Source: UBA8401 sp041665525 (GTDB taxonomy: Bacteria > Bacteroidota > Ignavibacteria > UBA10030 > UBA8401). Taken from it: a stretch of DNA of 64,000 bases. The notes under the pieces were generated by a model. It was not told the DNA's origin and did no database searches. It saw only the letters and a list, made by a program, of their open reading frames with translations. Numbering within the stretch: position 1 is the first letter of the stretch; each line of letters begins with the position of its first letter. Below are positions 1-7,537 of the stretch, in pieces. A program made the position numbers and the translations under genes. The stretch is taken from assembly GCA_041665525.1 (NCBI GenBank), contig JBAYIS010000014.1, positions 20,632 through 84,631 on the forward strand, given 5' to 3'.

Positions 1-312
1 GAGAATACCAGGGCGTACGATATGGGGGACGATGTTCCTGAAGAAAAGAAAGTAGAACGCTTGAGTGAGATCATCGATGTGCAAAATACGATCGCATTGG
101 AGATCAATCAATCAATGATTGGTACGGAAGTAGAAGTGCTGGTGGAACGAGACAGCTCCCGTTCTTCCGAAGACCTGCTCGGCAGGACGGATACGAACAA
201 GAAAACAGTCTTCCCCCGCGGGGAGGCGAACGTAGGCGACTATCGACAGGTAAAGATCGAACGCGCCAATGCGCAAACGTTGTTTGGGAAACTCGTTGCA
301 ACACAGAATTAA
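1..312 (+). CDS. miaB: tRNA-2-methylthio-N6-dimethylallyladenosine synthase MiaB, C-terminal part
   Basis: The reading frame is open from base 1, so the 5' part lies outside the window. About 103 residues are seen. They begin ENTRAYDMGDDVPEEKKVERL, which matches the end of the radical-SAM domain of methylthiotransferases, followed by a TRAM domain (GTEVEVLVER, then GRTDTNKKTVFP, ending VKIERANAQTLFGKLV). MiaB-type enzymes add a methylthio group to i6A37 of tRNAs. The radical-SAM cysteines are not in view, so the choice of MiaB over MtaB or RimO rests on the TRAM pattern GR(T/S)..NK.V.FP, typical of MiaB. The SPOR gene follows 16 bases downstream. Confidence 0.82.
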   Translation, partial: ENTRAYDMGDDVPEEKKVERLSEIIDVQNTIALEINQSMIGTEVEVLVERDSSRSSEDLLGRTDTNKKTVFPRGEANVGDYRQVKIERANAQTLFGKLVATQN

Positions 313-328
313 TTACAACACACAATCT

Positions 329-1063
329 ATGAACAAGACGATCGCACATATTCTTTTGGCAACTGTCTCCGCAATCGGTATTATGTCGGCACAGTTGAGC
401 GAACAGGAAATCCGGGAACGCCTCGATCTGATCCATTCCGGAAAATTGGAACAGGTGCGGGATGAAGTTGCCGTACTGATAAAACAGTCGCCGAACGATC
501 CGGCAGTCCGGTATCTGGAAGCGTATGTAACGGGGAACGGTGATCACGCAGTGAAAAAATATCAATCCATCGTCGACAATTTTCCGCAGAATGAATGGGC
601 GGACGATGCTCTCTATAAAGTGTATCAGTATTATTATGCAGTTGGATTATACAAGACCGCCGAAGCGAAAATGAACCAACTGAATCAGCAATATCCGAAT
701 TCAATCTTTGCCAAGAACGAAGCAAAACCGTCCGAAGTGGGGATTCAGCAGCCCGCCGTGGAACCGAAACCGTCGCCGGCAATAATAGAAAAAACTGAAA
801 TCGAGCCAGTGCAGCCGGCAGCCGCATCTGGTGCATTTATTGTGCAGGTCGCAGTGTATTCGCAGGAAGCAAAAGCATATGATCAGGCGCAAAATATCTC
901 TGCGGCAGTCGGTCGTCAGGCGGTAGTATTCTCCAAGCAGAGCGGCGGGAAAACAGTGTACGCGGTTGGATTTGACGGATTTGCCGATGAACAATCCGCA
1001 AAGCTCTACGGCGGCGAACTGAAAGCGAAATTCAATTTGGATTGGTTTGTGGTGAAACGGTGA
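329..1063 (+). CDS. Secreted TPR/SPOR-domain protein
   Basis: Protein of 244 residues with an N-terminal signal peptide (hydrophobic stretch around residues 5-20, MSAQ cleavage region). Residues about 25-130 are helical and TPR-like, with a YbgF/outer-membrane-lipoprotein-assembly flavour (YQSIVDNFPQNEWADDALY). A Pro/Glu-rich linker is followed by a C-terminal SPOR fold (about 168-244, FIVQVAVYSQEAKAYDQA). SPOR domains bind denuded peptidoglycan, so a periplasmic, wall-associated role is inferred. ATG at 329 was chosen because it begins the signal peptide; an upstream in-frame start at 269 would overlap miaB. The stop overlaps the next gene's GTG start (GTGA). Confidence 0.72.
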   Translation: MNKTIAHILLATVSAIGIMSAQLSEQEIRERLDLIHSGKLEQVRDEVAVLIKQSPNDPAVRYLEAYVTGNGDHAVKKYQSIVDNFPQNEWADDALYKVYQYYYAVGLYKTAEAKMNQLNQQYPNSIFAKNEAKPSEVGIQQPAVEPKPSPAIIEKTEIEPVQPAAASGAFIVQVAVYSQEAKAYDQAQNISAAVGRQAVVFSKQSGGKTVYAVGFDGFADEQSAKLYGGELKAKFNLDWFVVKR

Positions 1064-2187
1064 GTGGAGCAAACGTGGATCAGGTCGTCAACAGGAAAGA
1101 ATTCCAACGGCAATTCGGCATCGTCGGTGAATCACTCGAAATGCAGGAGCTGGTGCAGGTTGTTCAACATGTAGCGCCAACGGACATTACGGTGCTGATC
1201 ACGGGCGAGAGCGGCGTCGGCAAGGAAGTGATTGCCCACGCAATCCACGGCGAAAGCCGACGGTCGAAAAAAACAATGGTTACGGTAAACTGCGGCGCGA
1301 TCCCGGAAGGGATCATCGAATCCGAACTGTTCGGCCACGAGAAGGGTTCCTTCACGGGAGCCAGCAGCGAACGGAAAGGATATTTTGAACTGGCGGACGG
1401 CGGGACAATTTTTTTGGATGAGATCGGCGAGCTGCCGTTGGCAACGCAAGTGAAATTCCTGAGGATTCTGGAGAACGGTGAATTCCTCCGTGTCGGTTCT
1501 TCTGTTGCACGAAAGGTGGATGTGCGGGTGATTGCAGCGACAAACAAGGATCTGGAGCAGGAAGTGCGGAACGGGAATTTTCGGCAGGATCTGTTCTATC
1601 GTTTGCGATCGGTGAATGTGCGGATCCCCGCACTGCGCGAACGAAAGGAAGACATCCCCCTGCTCTTTGAAAAATTTATCGAAGAGTTCTCCGCCAAGAA
1701 CGGCATCAAATTCGGCGGCATGACACCGGCGGCTACGGAGATTCTTCAAAACTATTACTGGCATGGGAACGTGCGCGAACTGCGCAATGTGGTGGAGAGT
1801 ATGCTGGTGTTGGAACGAGGAAAGCGTCTCGACGGAGAGGATATCCGAAAGTATTTACGCATTCCGGCGGAGGAACGGATGTTGCCGATGATTGTTTCGA
1901 AACAGAACGACTTCGACGAACGACAGCTGTTATACCGCGCACTGATCGAATTGAAAAACGACATGCTGGAAGTGAAAACGCTGCTGAAAGGTGTGCTGGG
2001 TGCGGATGGAGCGGTAAAAACCAATCAAAACAATGCGGTGCAGGAAAACCTCTCGTTGAGCGAGATGGAACGGAGAATGATCGAAACAGCGCTGAAAAAA
2101 TTCCACAACAACCGCCGTCTCGCTGCGGACGAACTGCAGATCTCCGAACGGACGCTCTATCGGAAAATTAAAGAATACGGTTTATGA
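1060..2187 (+). CDS. Sigma-54-dependent transcriptional activator, no receiver domain
   Basis: A 375-residue enhancer-binding AAA+ protein. Walker A is GESGVGKE (about 49-56), the sigma-54 contact loop is GSFTGA (96-101, a conservative change from GAFTGA), and Walker B lies near 114-122 (GGTIFLDEI). The C-terminus is a Fis-type helix-turn-helix (NNRRLAADELQISERTLYRKI). Only about 20 residues precede the AAA+ domain, so there is no REC, PAS or GAF input domain. The GTG at 1060 overlaps the previous stop in a GTGA junction; a TTG at 1042 is the alternative. It is translationally coupled to lptE by an ATGA overlap. Family knowledge: it remodels sigma-54 RNA polymerase at -24/-12 promoters. Its targets are unknown. 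Confidence 0.88.
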   Translation: MSGANVDQVVNRKEFQRQFGIVGESLEMQELVQVVQHVAPTDITVLITGESGVGKEVIAHAIHGESRRSKKTMVTVNCGAIPEGIIESELFGHEKGSFTGASSERKGYFELADGGTIFLDEIGELPLATQVKFLRILENGEFLRVGSSVARKVDVRVIAATNKDLEQEVRNGNFRQDLFYRLRSVNVRIPALRERKEDIPLLFEKFIEEFSAKNGIKFGGMTPAATEILQNYYWHGNVRELRNVVESMLVLERGKRLDGEDIRKYLRIPAEERMLPMIVSKQNDFDERQLLYRALIELKNDMLEVKTLLKGVLGADGAVKTNQNNAVQENLSLSEMERRMIETALKKFHNNRRLAADELQISERTLYRKIKEYGL

Positions 2188-2675
2188 AATCGACACTTAT
2201 CCTTTTTATCATTGTCTGTATGTTGACTTTCGGCAGCTGCTACTCCTTCACCGGCGCATCAGTCGCGCCGCATCTGAAGACGGTGGCAATTCCGCTGTTC
2301 GAAGATGTGAGCGGATTTGGCGAGCCGGGTTTGCGGGAAAAGTTTACCCAAAAAGTGCTGGAACTGTTCCGCAACGATAATAATCTGGAGATCGGCGAAC
2401 GGCTGACGGCAGATTCGATTATTGAAGGGACGATCTCAACGGTCATAGACGCTCCCTCGGTGATCAGCGGAAACGACATCGTTACAACACGCAGGGTCAC
2501 GGTAACGGTGCACGCAACATTTACAGATATGAAATTACGGAAAAAGATCTGGGAACGCGATTTTTCGAATTGGGGAGAATATACCCAGGGACAGCAAGTA
2601 CGGGATGTTGCACTAATTGAAGCAGTCAATAAAGTAGCAGAAGATATTTTACTGGAAACGGTCTCGGGCTGGTAA
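2184..2675 (+). CDS. lptE: LPS assembly lipoprotein LptE-like
   Basis: A 163-residue lipoprotein with a lipobox-like LTFGSC around residues 14-19, then GASVAPHLKTVAIPLFED and a conserved LptE pattern (LREKFTQKVLELFRNDNNLEI, followed by ADSIIEGTI). LptE plugs the LptD barrel that delivers LPS to the outer leaflet. Length and order match LptE of the Bacteroidota/Chlorobi type (PF04390). It is the last gene of the operon starting with the SPOR gene: its ATG overlaps the activator stop, and an octamer array begins five bases after its stop codon. Confidence 0.8.
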   Translation: MKSTLILFIIVCMLTFGSCYSFTGASVAPHLKTVAIPLFEDVSGFGEPGLREKFTQKVLELFRNDNNLEIGERLTADSIIEGTISTVIDAPSVISGNDIVTTRRVTVTVHATFTDMKLRKKIWERDFSNWGEYTQGQQVRDVALIEAVNKVAEDILLETVSGW

Positions 2676-2680
2676 TGAAT

Positions 2681-2792
2681 TGATCCATTGCAGCATTGAA
2701 TCATTGAATCATTGCAACATTGAACCAATGAACCAATGAGCCAATGAACCAATGATTCAATGATACAATGAACCGATGAACCAGTGTTACAA
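2681..2792. repeat. Octamer array with palindromic architecture, 14 units
   Basis: Fourteen contiguous 8-bp units, all starting TG, can be read without a gap. The first five are of the type TGAATCAT, the rest of the type TGAACCAA. The first part therefore carries CATTG and the second CAATG, so the two can base-pair into an imperfect stem-loop. The array starts five bases after the lptE stop. A related array with the same switch lies at 59080-59151. The reverse strand happens to be free of stops through the array, producing a spurious antisense frame. Confidence 0.9.
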
Positions 2793-2858
2793 AATTACAA
2801 TCATTCGATGATCCAAGATTTTTTAGAACAATAATTTCTCACACACATAAATACCACT

Positions 2859-4358
2859 ATGGAACAATTTATACTCATTGCCTACATCATCTGTTTGAGC
2901 ATCCTGTTTATTTTCGGCGCACACGGATTTGTCATGATCTATCACTATTACCGTCATCGCAACGAGGTGGAAGGAGATCTGCAGCTGAATGATACGCCGA
3001 TGGTGACCATTCAGCTTCCGCTGTACAACGAGATGTATGTTGTTCGGCGGCTTATTGATGCCTCCTGCGCGATCGACTATCCGAAAGACAGACTCGAAAT
3101 TCAGGTACTGGATGATTCTACCGACGAAACAGTGGACCTGGTTGCCAGCATCGTGCGCGAGAAACAGGCGCAGGGGTACAACATTATCCATGGTCATCGA
3201 AAGAACCGACAGGGATTTAAAGCGGGTGCATTGAAAGAAGGACTGAAAACTGCGAAGGGTGATTTCGTGGCGATCTTCGATGCGGACTTCATCCCCAAGC
3301 CGGAGTTCTTGAAGAAGACCATCCCATATTTCTTTGCCGATCCGAACATAGGGATGGTGCAGACGCGATGGGAACATCTGAACGGCGATTATTCCTTAAT
3401 GACCCGCACCCAGGCAATGGCGTTGGACGGGCACTTTGTGATCGAACAGAACATTCGTAACAAGGCAGGATATTTTATCAACTTCAACGGCACCGGCGGC
3501 GTGTGGAGAAAAGCGACCATCATCAATGCCGGCAACTGGCAGAGCGATACGTTAACGGAAGACCTCGACCTGAGTTACCGTGCACAGCTGCTTGGATGGA
3601 AATTCAAATTCCTGCGTGACGTAACCTCTCCGGCAGAATTGCCGGCGGAGATCAATGCGCTGAAATCGCAGCAGTTCCGCTGGACGAAAGGTGCTATTGA
3701 AACTGCACGGAAACTCCTACCTATGGTCTGGAAATCGAATATTCCGTTTCGTATCAAATTCCACAGCACGTTTCATCTCACGAACAATATTGTATTCCCG
3801 TTCATCATCCTCGCCAGTATTTTGAATGTACCGCTCACGTTCATTAAGCATGGCGGACAGTACAACGCATATTTTGATTTTATGTCCGTCTTCGTCCTGG
3901 CTTTCATCGGTTCATTCCTGTTCTATCTCTATTCGCAGAAGGATATCTATACAGACTGGCGCAAACGGATCATGCTCTTCCCGGTCTTCATGGCGGGAAG
4001 CATGGGATTTGCCGTGAATAACAGTAAAGCGGTGCTGGAAGGTTTATTCAAACGGAAGAGTGAATTTGTCCGCACACCGAAATACGGCATTGAAGGAAAA
4101 AAACAGTCGTGGAACGACAAGAAATATGTCCCGGTGAAGTTTAGCTGGACGGTGATTGTCGAGATCATATTGGCGCTCTATTGCCTGTTCGGTGTTTTTT
4201 CATCCTTGTATTATCTTGAGATTGCCGCAGTGCCGTTCCAACTGCTCTTCACCTGCGGATACGGATTCGTGGCACTGATGTCCGTACAGCAGGCACTGGA
4301 AGCGCGCCGGATGAAAATGGCGCAGTTGAATTTGGCAGTCGAACCGCTGGCCATATAA
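2859..4358 (+). CDS. Processive family 2 glycosyltransferase, membrane bound
   Basis: A 499-residue protein with one N-terminal transmembrane helix (about 5-28), a cytosolic GT2 domain and four or so C-terminal helices. Catalytic signatures are complete: VTIQLPLYNE (49-58), the DAD metal site (141-143), TED (233-235) and the QQFRW motif (271-275), which is diagnostic of processive synthases. It lacks a PilZ domain. Closest families are BcsA/CsLA-like glucan or mannan synthases and ceramide-glucosyltransferase-like GT2. It probably makes or exports a beta-glycan or a glycolipid; the product cannot be told from sequence. It stands as a single gene between the octamer array and a terminator. Confidence 0.83.
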   Translation: MEQFILIAYIICLSILFIFGAHGFVMIYHYYRHRNEVEGDLQLNDTPMVTIQLPLYNEMYVVRRLIDASCAIDYPKDRLEIQVLDDSTDETVDLVASIVREKQAQGYNIIHGHRKNRQGFKAGALKEGLKTAKGDFVAIFDADFIPKPEFLKKTIPYFFADPNIGMVQTRWEHLNGDYSLMTRTQAMALDGHFVIEQNIRNKAGYFINFNGTGGVWRKATIINAGNWQSDTLTEDLDLSYRAQLLGWKFKFLRDVTSPAELPAEINALKSQQFRWTKGAIETARKLLPMVWKSNIPFRIKFHSTFHLTNNIVFPFIILASILNVPLTFIKHGGQYNAYFDFMSVFVLAFIGSFLFYLYSQKDIYTDWRKRIMLFPVFMAGSMGFAVNNSKAVLEGLFKRKSEFVRTPKYGIEGKKQSWNDKKYVPVKFSWTVIVEIILALYCLFGVFSSLYYLEIAAVPFQLLFTCGYGFVALMSVQQALEARRMKMAQLNLAVEPLAI

Positions 4359-4492
4359 TTGATTCTCCGCCGACAGTCGCTGATTGGAACGGAACAATTA
4401 ATTGCGATACTCTGTGTAATCAACGGGAAGCTCTTGAGAGTATTGAGGAAGATCACTCCACTTTTGCAAATCACAATTTAGTTAGCTATTTT

Positions 4493-4524
4493 AAGCCAGT
4501 GAAAATACTTTCCCTGGCTTTTTT
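4493..4524 (+). terminator. Intrinsic terminator abutting the next start codon
   Basis: Perfect 7-bp stem AAGCCAG (4493-4499) with CTGGCTT (4514-4520), 14-base loop, then a T run to 4524. The downstream ATG is at 4528, leaving only three bases. No Shine-Dalgarno sequence fits between. Confidence 0.75.
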
Positions 4525-4527
4525 ATT

Positions 4528-5766
4528 ATGGAATTAGAAGAGTTTGACATAGAGTTTCTTGCGCAGAAGATGTCCGAGGTTCCCCGCTCGCCGCTGTTTG
4601 CCAGGCTCGCCGATCTGTATCTTACCAAAGCGCAAAATGACGAAGCGATGAAACTGCTGGAAGAGGGAATCCCGCTCTTCCCGAATTATTACGCCGCATA
4701 CATCGTTCTGGGAAAAGCGCATCTCGTGTTTAAGGAATATTCCAAAGCAATTACCGCATTTTCTAAAGCACTGGAACTCTCTCCGTTTAATCAAACGGCA
4801 GCTTTATTACTGACCACCGTACCGAACAAACCGGACGAGTCGACAAGAACCACCGATGAGACGTATTTTTCCCCCGCACAATCTGTTGCAGCACCTGCAG
4901 TGATAGCTCAACCGGCGCCGTTTGAGGAGCAACAGTTCCAGAGTGTTGAACAACCGGCAGCAGAACCTGAACCGATTCCATTCGAAACTCCCAGTGTTGA
5001 AGAACTGGGTTTTACACAGGACGTTGAATTGCCGCAGGCGACCATTTACGAAGAACCTGTTGCACAGCATGCAGAACCGACGCAGGAACAATATTATAGT
5101 GAGCCGCAGGAAGCGTTTCCTACTTACGATGAATATTTTGCACAGAACCAGTCGAAGATCAACAATGACTCGCCGATGAAACTGGATGACTATCTCAGCG
5201 GAAGTATCGCTCCGGCGGAGACAACCGCCGTTGTGGACGAAATGCCGCAGCATGAGTTTGTCAATGAATCATATGTTGAACTTGAGAAAACCGATCAGAC
5301 CGTATTCGAACCGCCGGTCGCAGAACCGGAAACACCGAGTCCTTTTGAACAGCCTGCAGCCGAGCCGGAAGCACATGTGGACGCGGAACCGGTCTTTGCT
5401 TCGCCGGAACAAGCTCGGCTTTTTGCTGAACTGACCGGAATAGAAACAGAACCGGAAGTAACAAAGAGTTCGGGAACAGATCTGGACTCGTTAACTGAAA
5501 AATTGCAGAACGCTGAGAAGATTGTGCCGGAAGAGAATTACCAGCCGAAAACCCCTACGCCGCAGGAAACACAGGAACAGCAGGCGTATGAGACCGACGC
5601 CGTCACGCCCACACTGGCGGAGATTTACGCGTCGCAGGGTGAATACCGTGCCGCGATTCAGGCATATGAGATTTTGATGTTTTCTCAGCCGCAAAAAGGC
5701 GGGGACTTCCAGAAGAGAATCAGGGAACTGCAACAGAAGCAGATGGAAAAAGACGGACTGATATAA
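4528..5766 (+). CDS. TPR protein with long Pro/Glu-rich linker
   Basis: A 412-residue cytosolic-looking protein with no signal peptide. Residues 1-90 hold about two TPR units (SPLFARLADLYL, then YYAAYIVLGKAHL, then EYSKAITAFSKALELSPFN). Residues about 100-350 are a low-complexity linker rich in E, P, A and Q with repeated FE.P.AEPE-like stretches. The C-terminal 60 residues return to a TPR (TPTLAEIYASQGEYRAAIQA). It looks like a scaffold with helical ends; the partner is unknown. ATG 4528 is preferred because EFLAQK and the SPLFARLA block follow naturally, but it has no Shine-Dalgarno and lies against a terminator hairpin. Confidence 0.6.
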   Translation: MELEEFDIEFLAQKMSEVPRSPLFARLADLYLTKAQNDEAMKLLEEGIPLFPNYYAAYIVLGKAHLVFKEYSKAITAFSKALELSPFNQTAALLLTTVPNKPDESTRTTDETYFSPAQSVAAPAVIAQPAPFEEQQFQSVEQPAAEPEPIPFETPSVEELGFTQDVELPQATIYEEPVAQHAEPTQEQYYSEPQEAFPTYDEYFAQNQSKINNDSPMKLDDYLSGSIAPAETTAVVDEMPQHEFVNESYVELEKTDQTVFEPPVAEPETPSPFEQPAAEPEAHVDAEPVFASPEQARLFAELTGIETEPEVTKSSGTDLDSLTEKLQNAEKIVPEENYQPKTPTPQETQEQQAYETDAVTPTLAEIYASQGEYRAAIQAYEILMFSQPQKGGDFQKRIRELQQKQMEKDGLI

Positions 5767-5810
5767 CGTGCACCACAGAGTGCACGGAGATCACTGAGAA
5801 TAATTATAGG

Positions 5811-5832
5811 CCCGGACTTTCGTCCGGGTTTT
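5811..5832 (+). terminator. Intrinsic terminator after the TPR gene
   Basis: Stem CCCGGAC (5811-5817) and GTCCGGG (5822-5828), TTTC loop, followed by TTTT and a further T-rich stretch. Confidence 0.85.
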
Positions 5833-5857
5833 CATTTTTTATTTCATACAAGTTGTC

Positions 5858-5877
5858 ATTCCGGAAACAGCCGGAAT
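5858..5877. repeat. REP-like hairpin
   Basis: ATTCCGG (5858-5864), loop AAACAG, CCGGAAT (5871-5877), in the context GTCATTCCGG...CCGGAATCCAG, which resembles widespread intergenic REP-type hairpins. The related words ATTCCG and GGAATCC recur in the hairpins at 60.5-60.7 kb. No T run, so not a canonical terminator. The rest of 5878-6049 is AT-rich and holds nothing else I can name. Confidence 0.55.
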
Positions 5878-6049
5878 CCAGGGAACGTTTTCACCTTTGG
5901 CTAGATTCAGCGATGCCAATCAGATAGAGTTGAAGAATGAGCGGTGCCAACACAATTCAAAAACAGTTTTGAAAATACCTAATTCTCGGTATGGTGTTTT
6001 CCACAAATTACACTCATATTCATCGTAACATTACTATCCCACTCCTTCG

Positions 6050-7138
6050 ATGAATAATAAAATAGTTTTTCTCTCTATTCTCTTCCTTTCGTTCGCATTG
6101 TTACAGATACAGTGCAAAAAGGATCCTCCCGTTACTCCGCCCCCGGATCCGGAACCGACACATCCGACAATTACCTGGAGAGCAGATACCATTCGCAATC
6201 CATATAAGGGATGGCAACTATTGCTACTATCAATTTGGGGTTCAGATACCAATGATGTGTATGCTATTGGTCATAACGCTGTTGGAGGTAATGCATCTCT
6301 ATACCACTTTGATGGAACTCAATGGAGTGTGATAAAAATAACGAAAGCTGAAGGTGGATTTATTGATAGTTATGTTTCCTTTAGAGAAATCGATGGATCT
6401 GGAAAAAACGATGTATGGGCCGTGGGAAGAAGAGGTGGGTATTATGGATCTTCAATTGACTCGAGTCTGGTGATACATTTTGACGGTAGTTCATGGAAAG
6501 AAATTCAGATCGATCGAGGCAAGCATTCTCTGCAGGGATTAAAAGTGTTAGGGTTGAATGATGTGTACATGTCCGGAACGTATGGTGAAATTTACCATTT
6601 TGATGGCACACAATTTACTAAAATAGTGGTCGATACTAATCTGGCAATTAAACTCGGAGGGGATAAGCAGAGAATGTTTGCAGGAGGAATATCAACATTA
6701 CTGTACCCTAATCAATATATTAGCGTCTTTTCAAAAGTTGGGAACGGAACATGGACCAGAATAACTACTGCTACTGAAATAGAATATGGCCAAAAAAGAA
6801 ATTTTGGATTTCGCGATTTTTATCCTGCTGGAAGTGATAAATATTTCGCTTGCGGCGAAGGTATTTTTTCCATTCAGGATACATTCTGGCACTCTTCTTC
6901 AAGCGATAAATCACATCCATACATTCGGTTGAGTGGGACATCACCAACGAATGTATTCGCATTATGCCAGACGAGAAAAATCCTTCATTGGAATGGTGTG
7001 GATTGGAGAGAATCGAATTTACCTGAAAATATATCCACCAATTCAACCCTTTGGGGATTGTGGGTGAAGGGGAACAATATTTTTATTTCGTGTTATTACA
7101 AAGAAGATACAAACATCATCTATCGCGGTACATATTAA
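6050..7138 (+). CDS. Secreted/lipoprotein with propeller-like repeats, unknown function
   Basis: A 362-residue protein with a signal sequence ending in a lipobox-like LLQIQC (Cys about residue 22), then a Pro-rich spacer (PPVTPPPDPEP). The body has repeats of the form WGSDTNDVYAIG / YHFDGTQW / SGKNDVWAVG / IHFDGSSW / GLNDVYMSG / YHFDGTQF, which suggests a beta-propeller. Such proteins are exported; a ligand or enzymatic role cannot be deduced. Codon use is visibly more AT-rich than in neighbouring genes, suggesting recent acquisition or weak selection. Bidirectional terminator follows. Confidence 0.6.
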   Translation: MNNKIVFLSILFLSFALLQIQCKKDPPVTPPPDPEPTHPTITWRADTIRNPYKGWQLLLLSIWGSDTNDVYAIGHNAVGGNASLYHFDGTQWSVIKITKAEGGFIDSYVSFREIDGSGKNDVWAVGRRGGYYGSSIDSSLVIHFDGSSWKEIQIDRGKHSLQGLKVLGLNDVYMSGTYGEIYHFDGTQFTKIVVDTNLAIKLGGDKQRMFAGGISTLLYPNQYISVFSKVGNGTWTRITTATEIEYGQKRNFGFRDFYPAGSDKYFACGEGIFSIQDTFWHSSSSDKSHPYIRLSGTSPTNVFALCQTRKILHWNGVDWRESNLPENISTNSTLWGLWVKGNNIFISCYYKEDTNIIYRGTY

Positions 7139-7160
7139 CCTTTAAAACACTTTAAAACAA

Positions 7161-7184
7161 AAAACCCCGAATCCTCGGGGTTTT
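7161..7184. terminator. Bidirectional terminator between convergent genes
   Basis: Perfect 10-bp palindrome AAAACCCCGA / TCGGGGTTTT with a 4-base ATCC loop. A runs and T runs on both sides serve the propeller lipoprotein on the plus strand and rpsT on the minus strand. Confidence 0.92.
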
Positions 7185-7220
7185 AATGTCGCAGTGTCGA
7201 CATTTCGGCAACAAGAGATT

Positions 7221-7475
7221 TTACTTCAGCTTGTTCACGTACTTCGTCAGTTTCGACTTTAGATTTGACGCTTTGTTTGCGTGAATCACTTTCTTTCCTG
7301 CCAGCTTATCCAAAAACGAGATCGTCTCTTTCAACAGCGTTGTTGCCGTGTCCTTCGTCTGTGTTGTACGGACTTTCTTTAAAAGTGTTTTCATTGTCGA
7401 TTTGTCCGCCAGATTACGTTTTGCACGGCGGGCGTGTGTCCGAATCCGTTTTTCTGCCGATTTATGTTGTGCCAT
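7221..7475 (-). CDS. rpsT: 30S ribosomal protein S20
   Basis: An 84-residue basic protein starting MAQHKSAEKRIRTHARR and ending TKYVNKLK, the length and pattern of bS20, which binds 16S rRNA early in 30S assembly. The start at 7475 is fixed by an AGGAGA Shine-Dalgarno about seven bases upstream; a longer in-frame extension to 7586 has no family support. It is transcribed alone or as the last gene after the parvulin cluster. Confidence 0.96.
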   Translation of the reverse strand: MAQHKSAEKRIRTHARRAKRNLADKSTMKTLLKKVRTTQTKDTATTLLKETISFLDKLAGKKVIHANKASNLKSKLTKYVNKLK

Positions 7476-7537
7476 TGTGTTTCTCCTGATGTATTTCGTT
7501 GATTTAAGTGTGTTAGTATAATAAAATTCTTGTCCAG

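Noticed and set aside
2240..2752. Long open frame on the minus strand overlapping lptE
   Set aside because: It runs through the octamer array, which lacks stops on this strand, and through lptE antisense. The real gene is lptE on the plus strand.
2681..2792. Possible CRISPR-like array
   Set aside because: Units are 8 bp and contiguous with no spacers of 25-40 bases; no cas gene is in the window.
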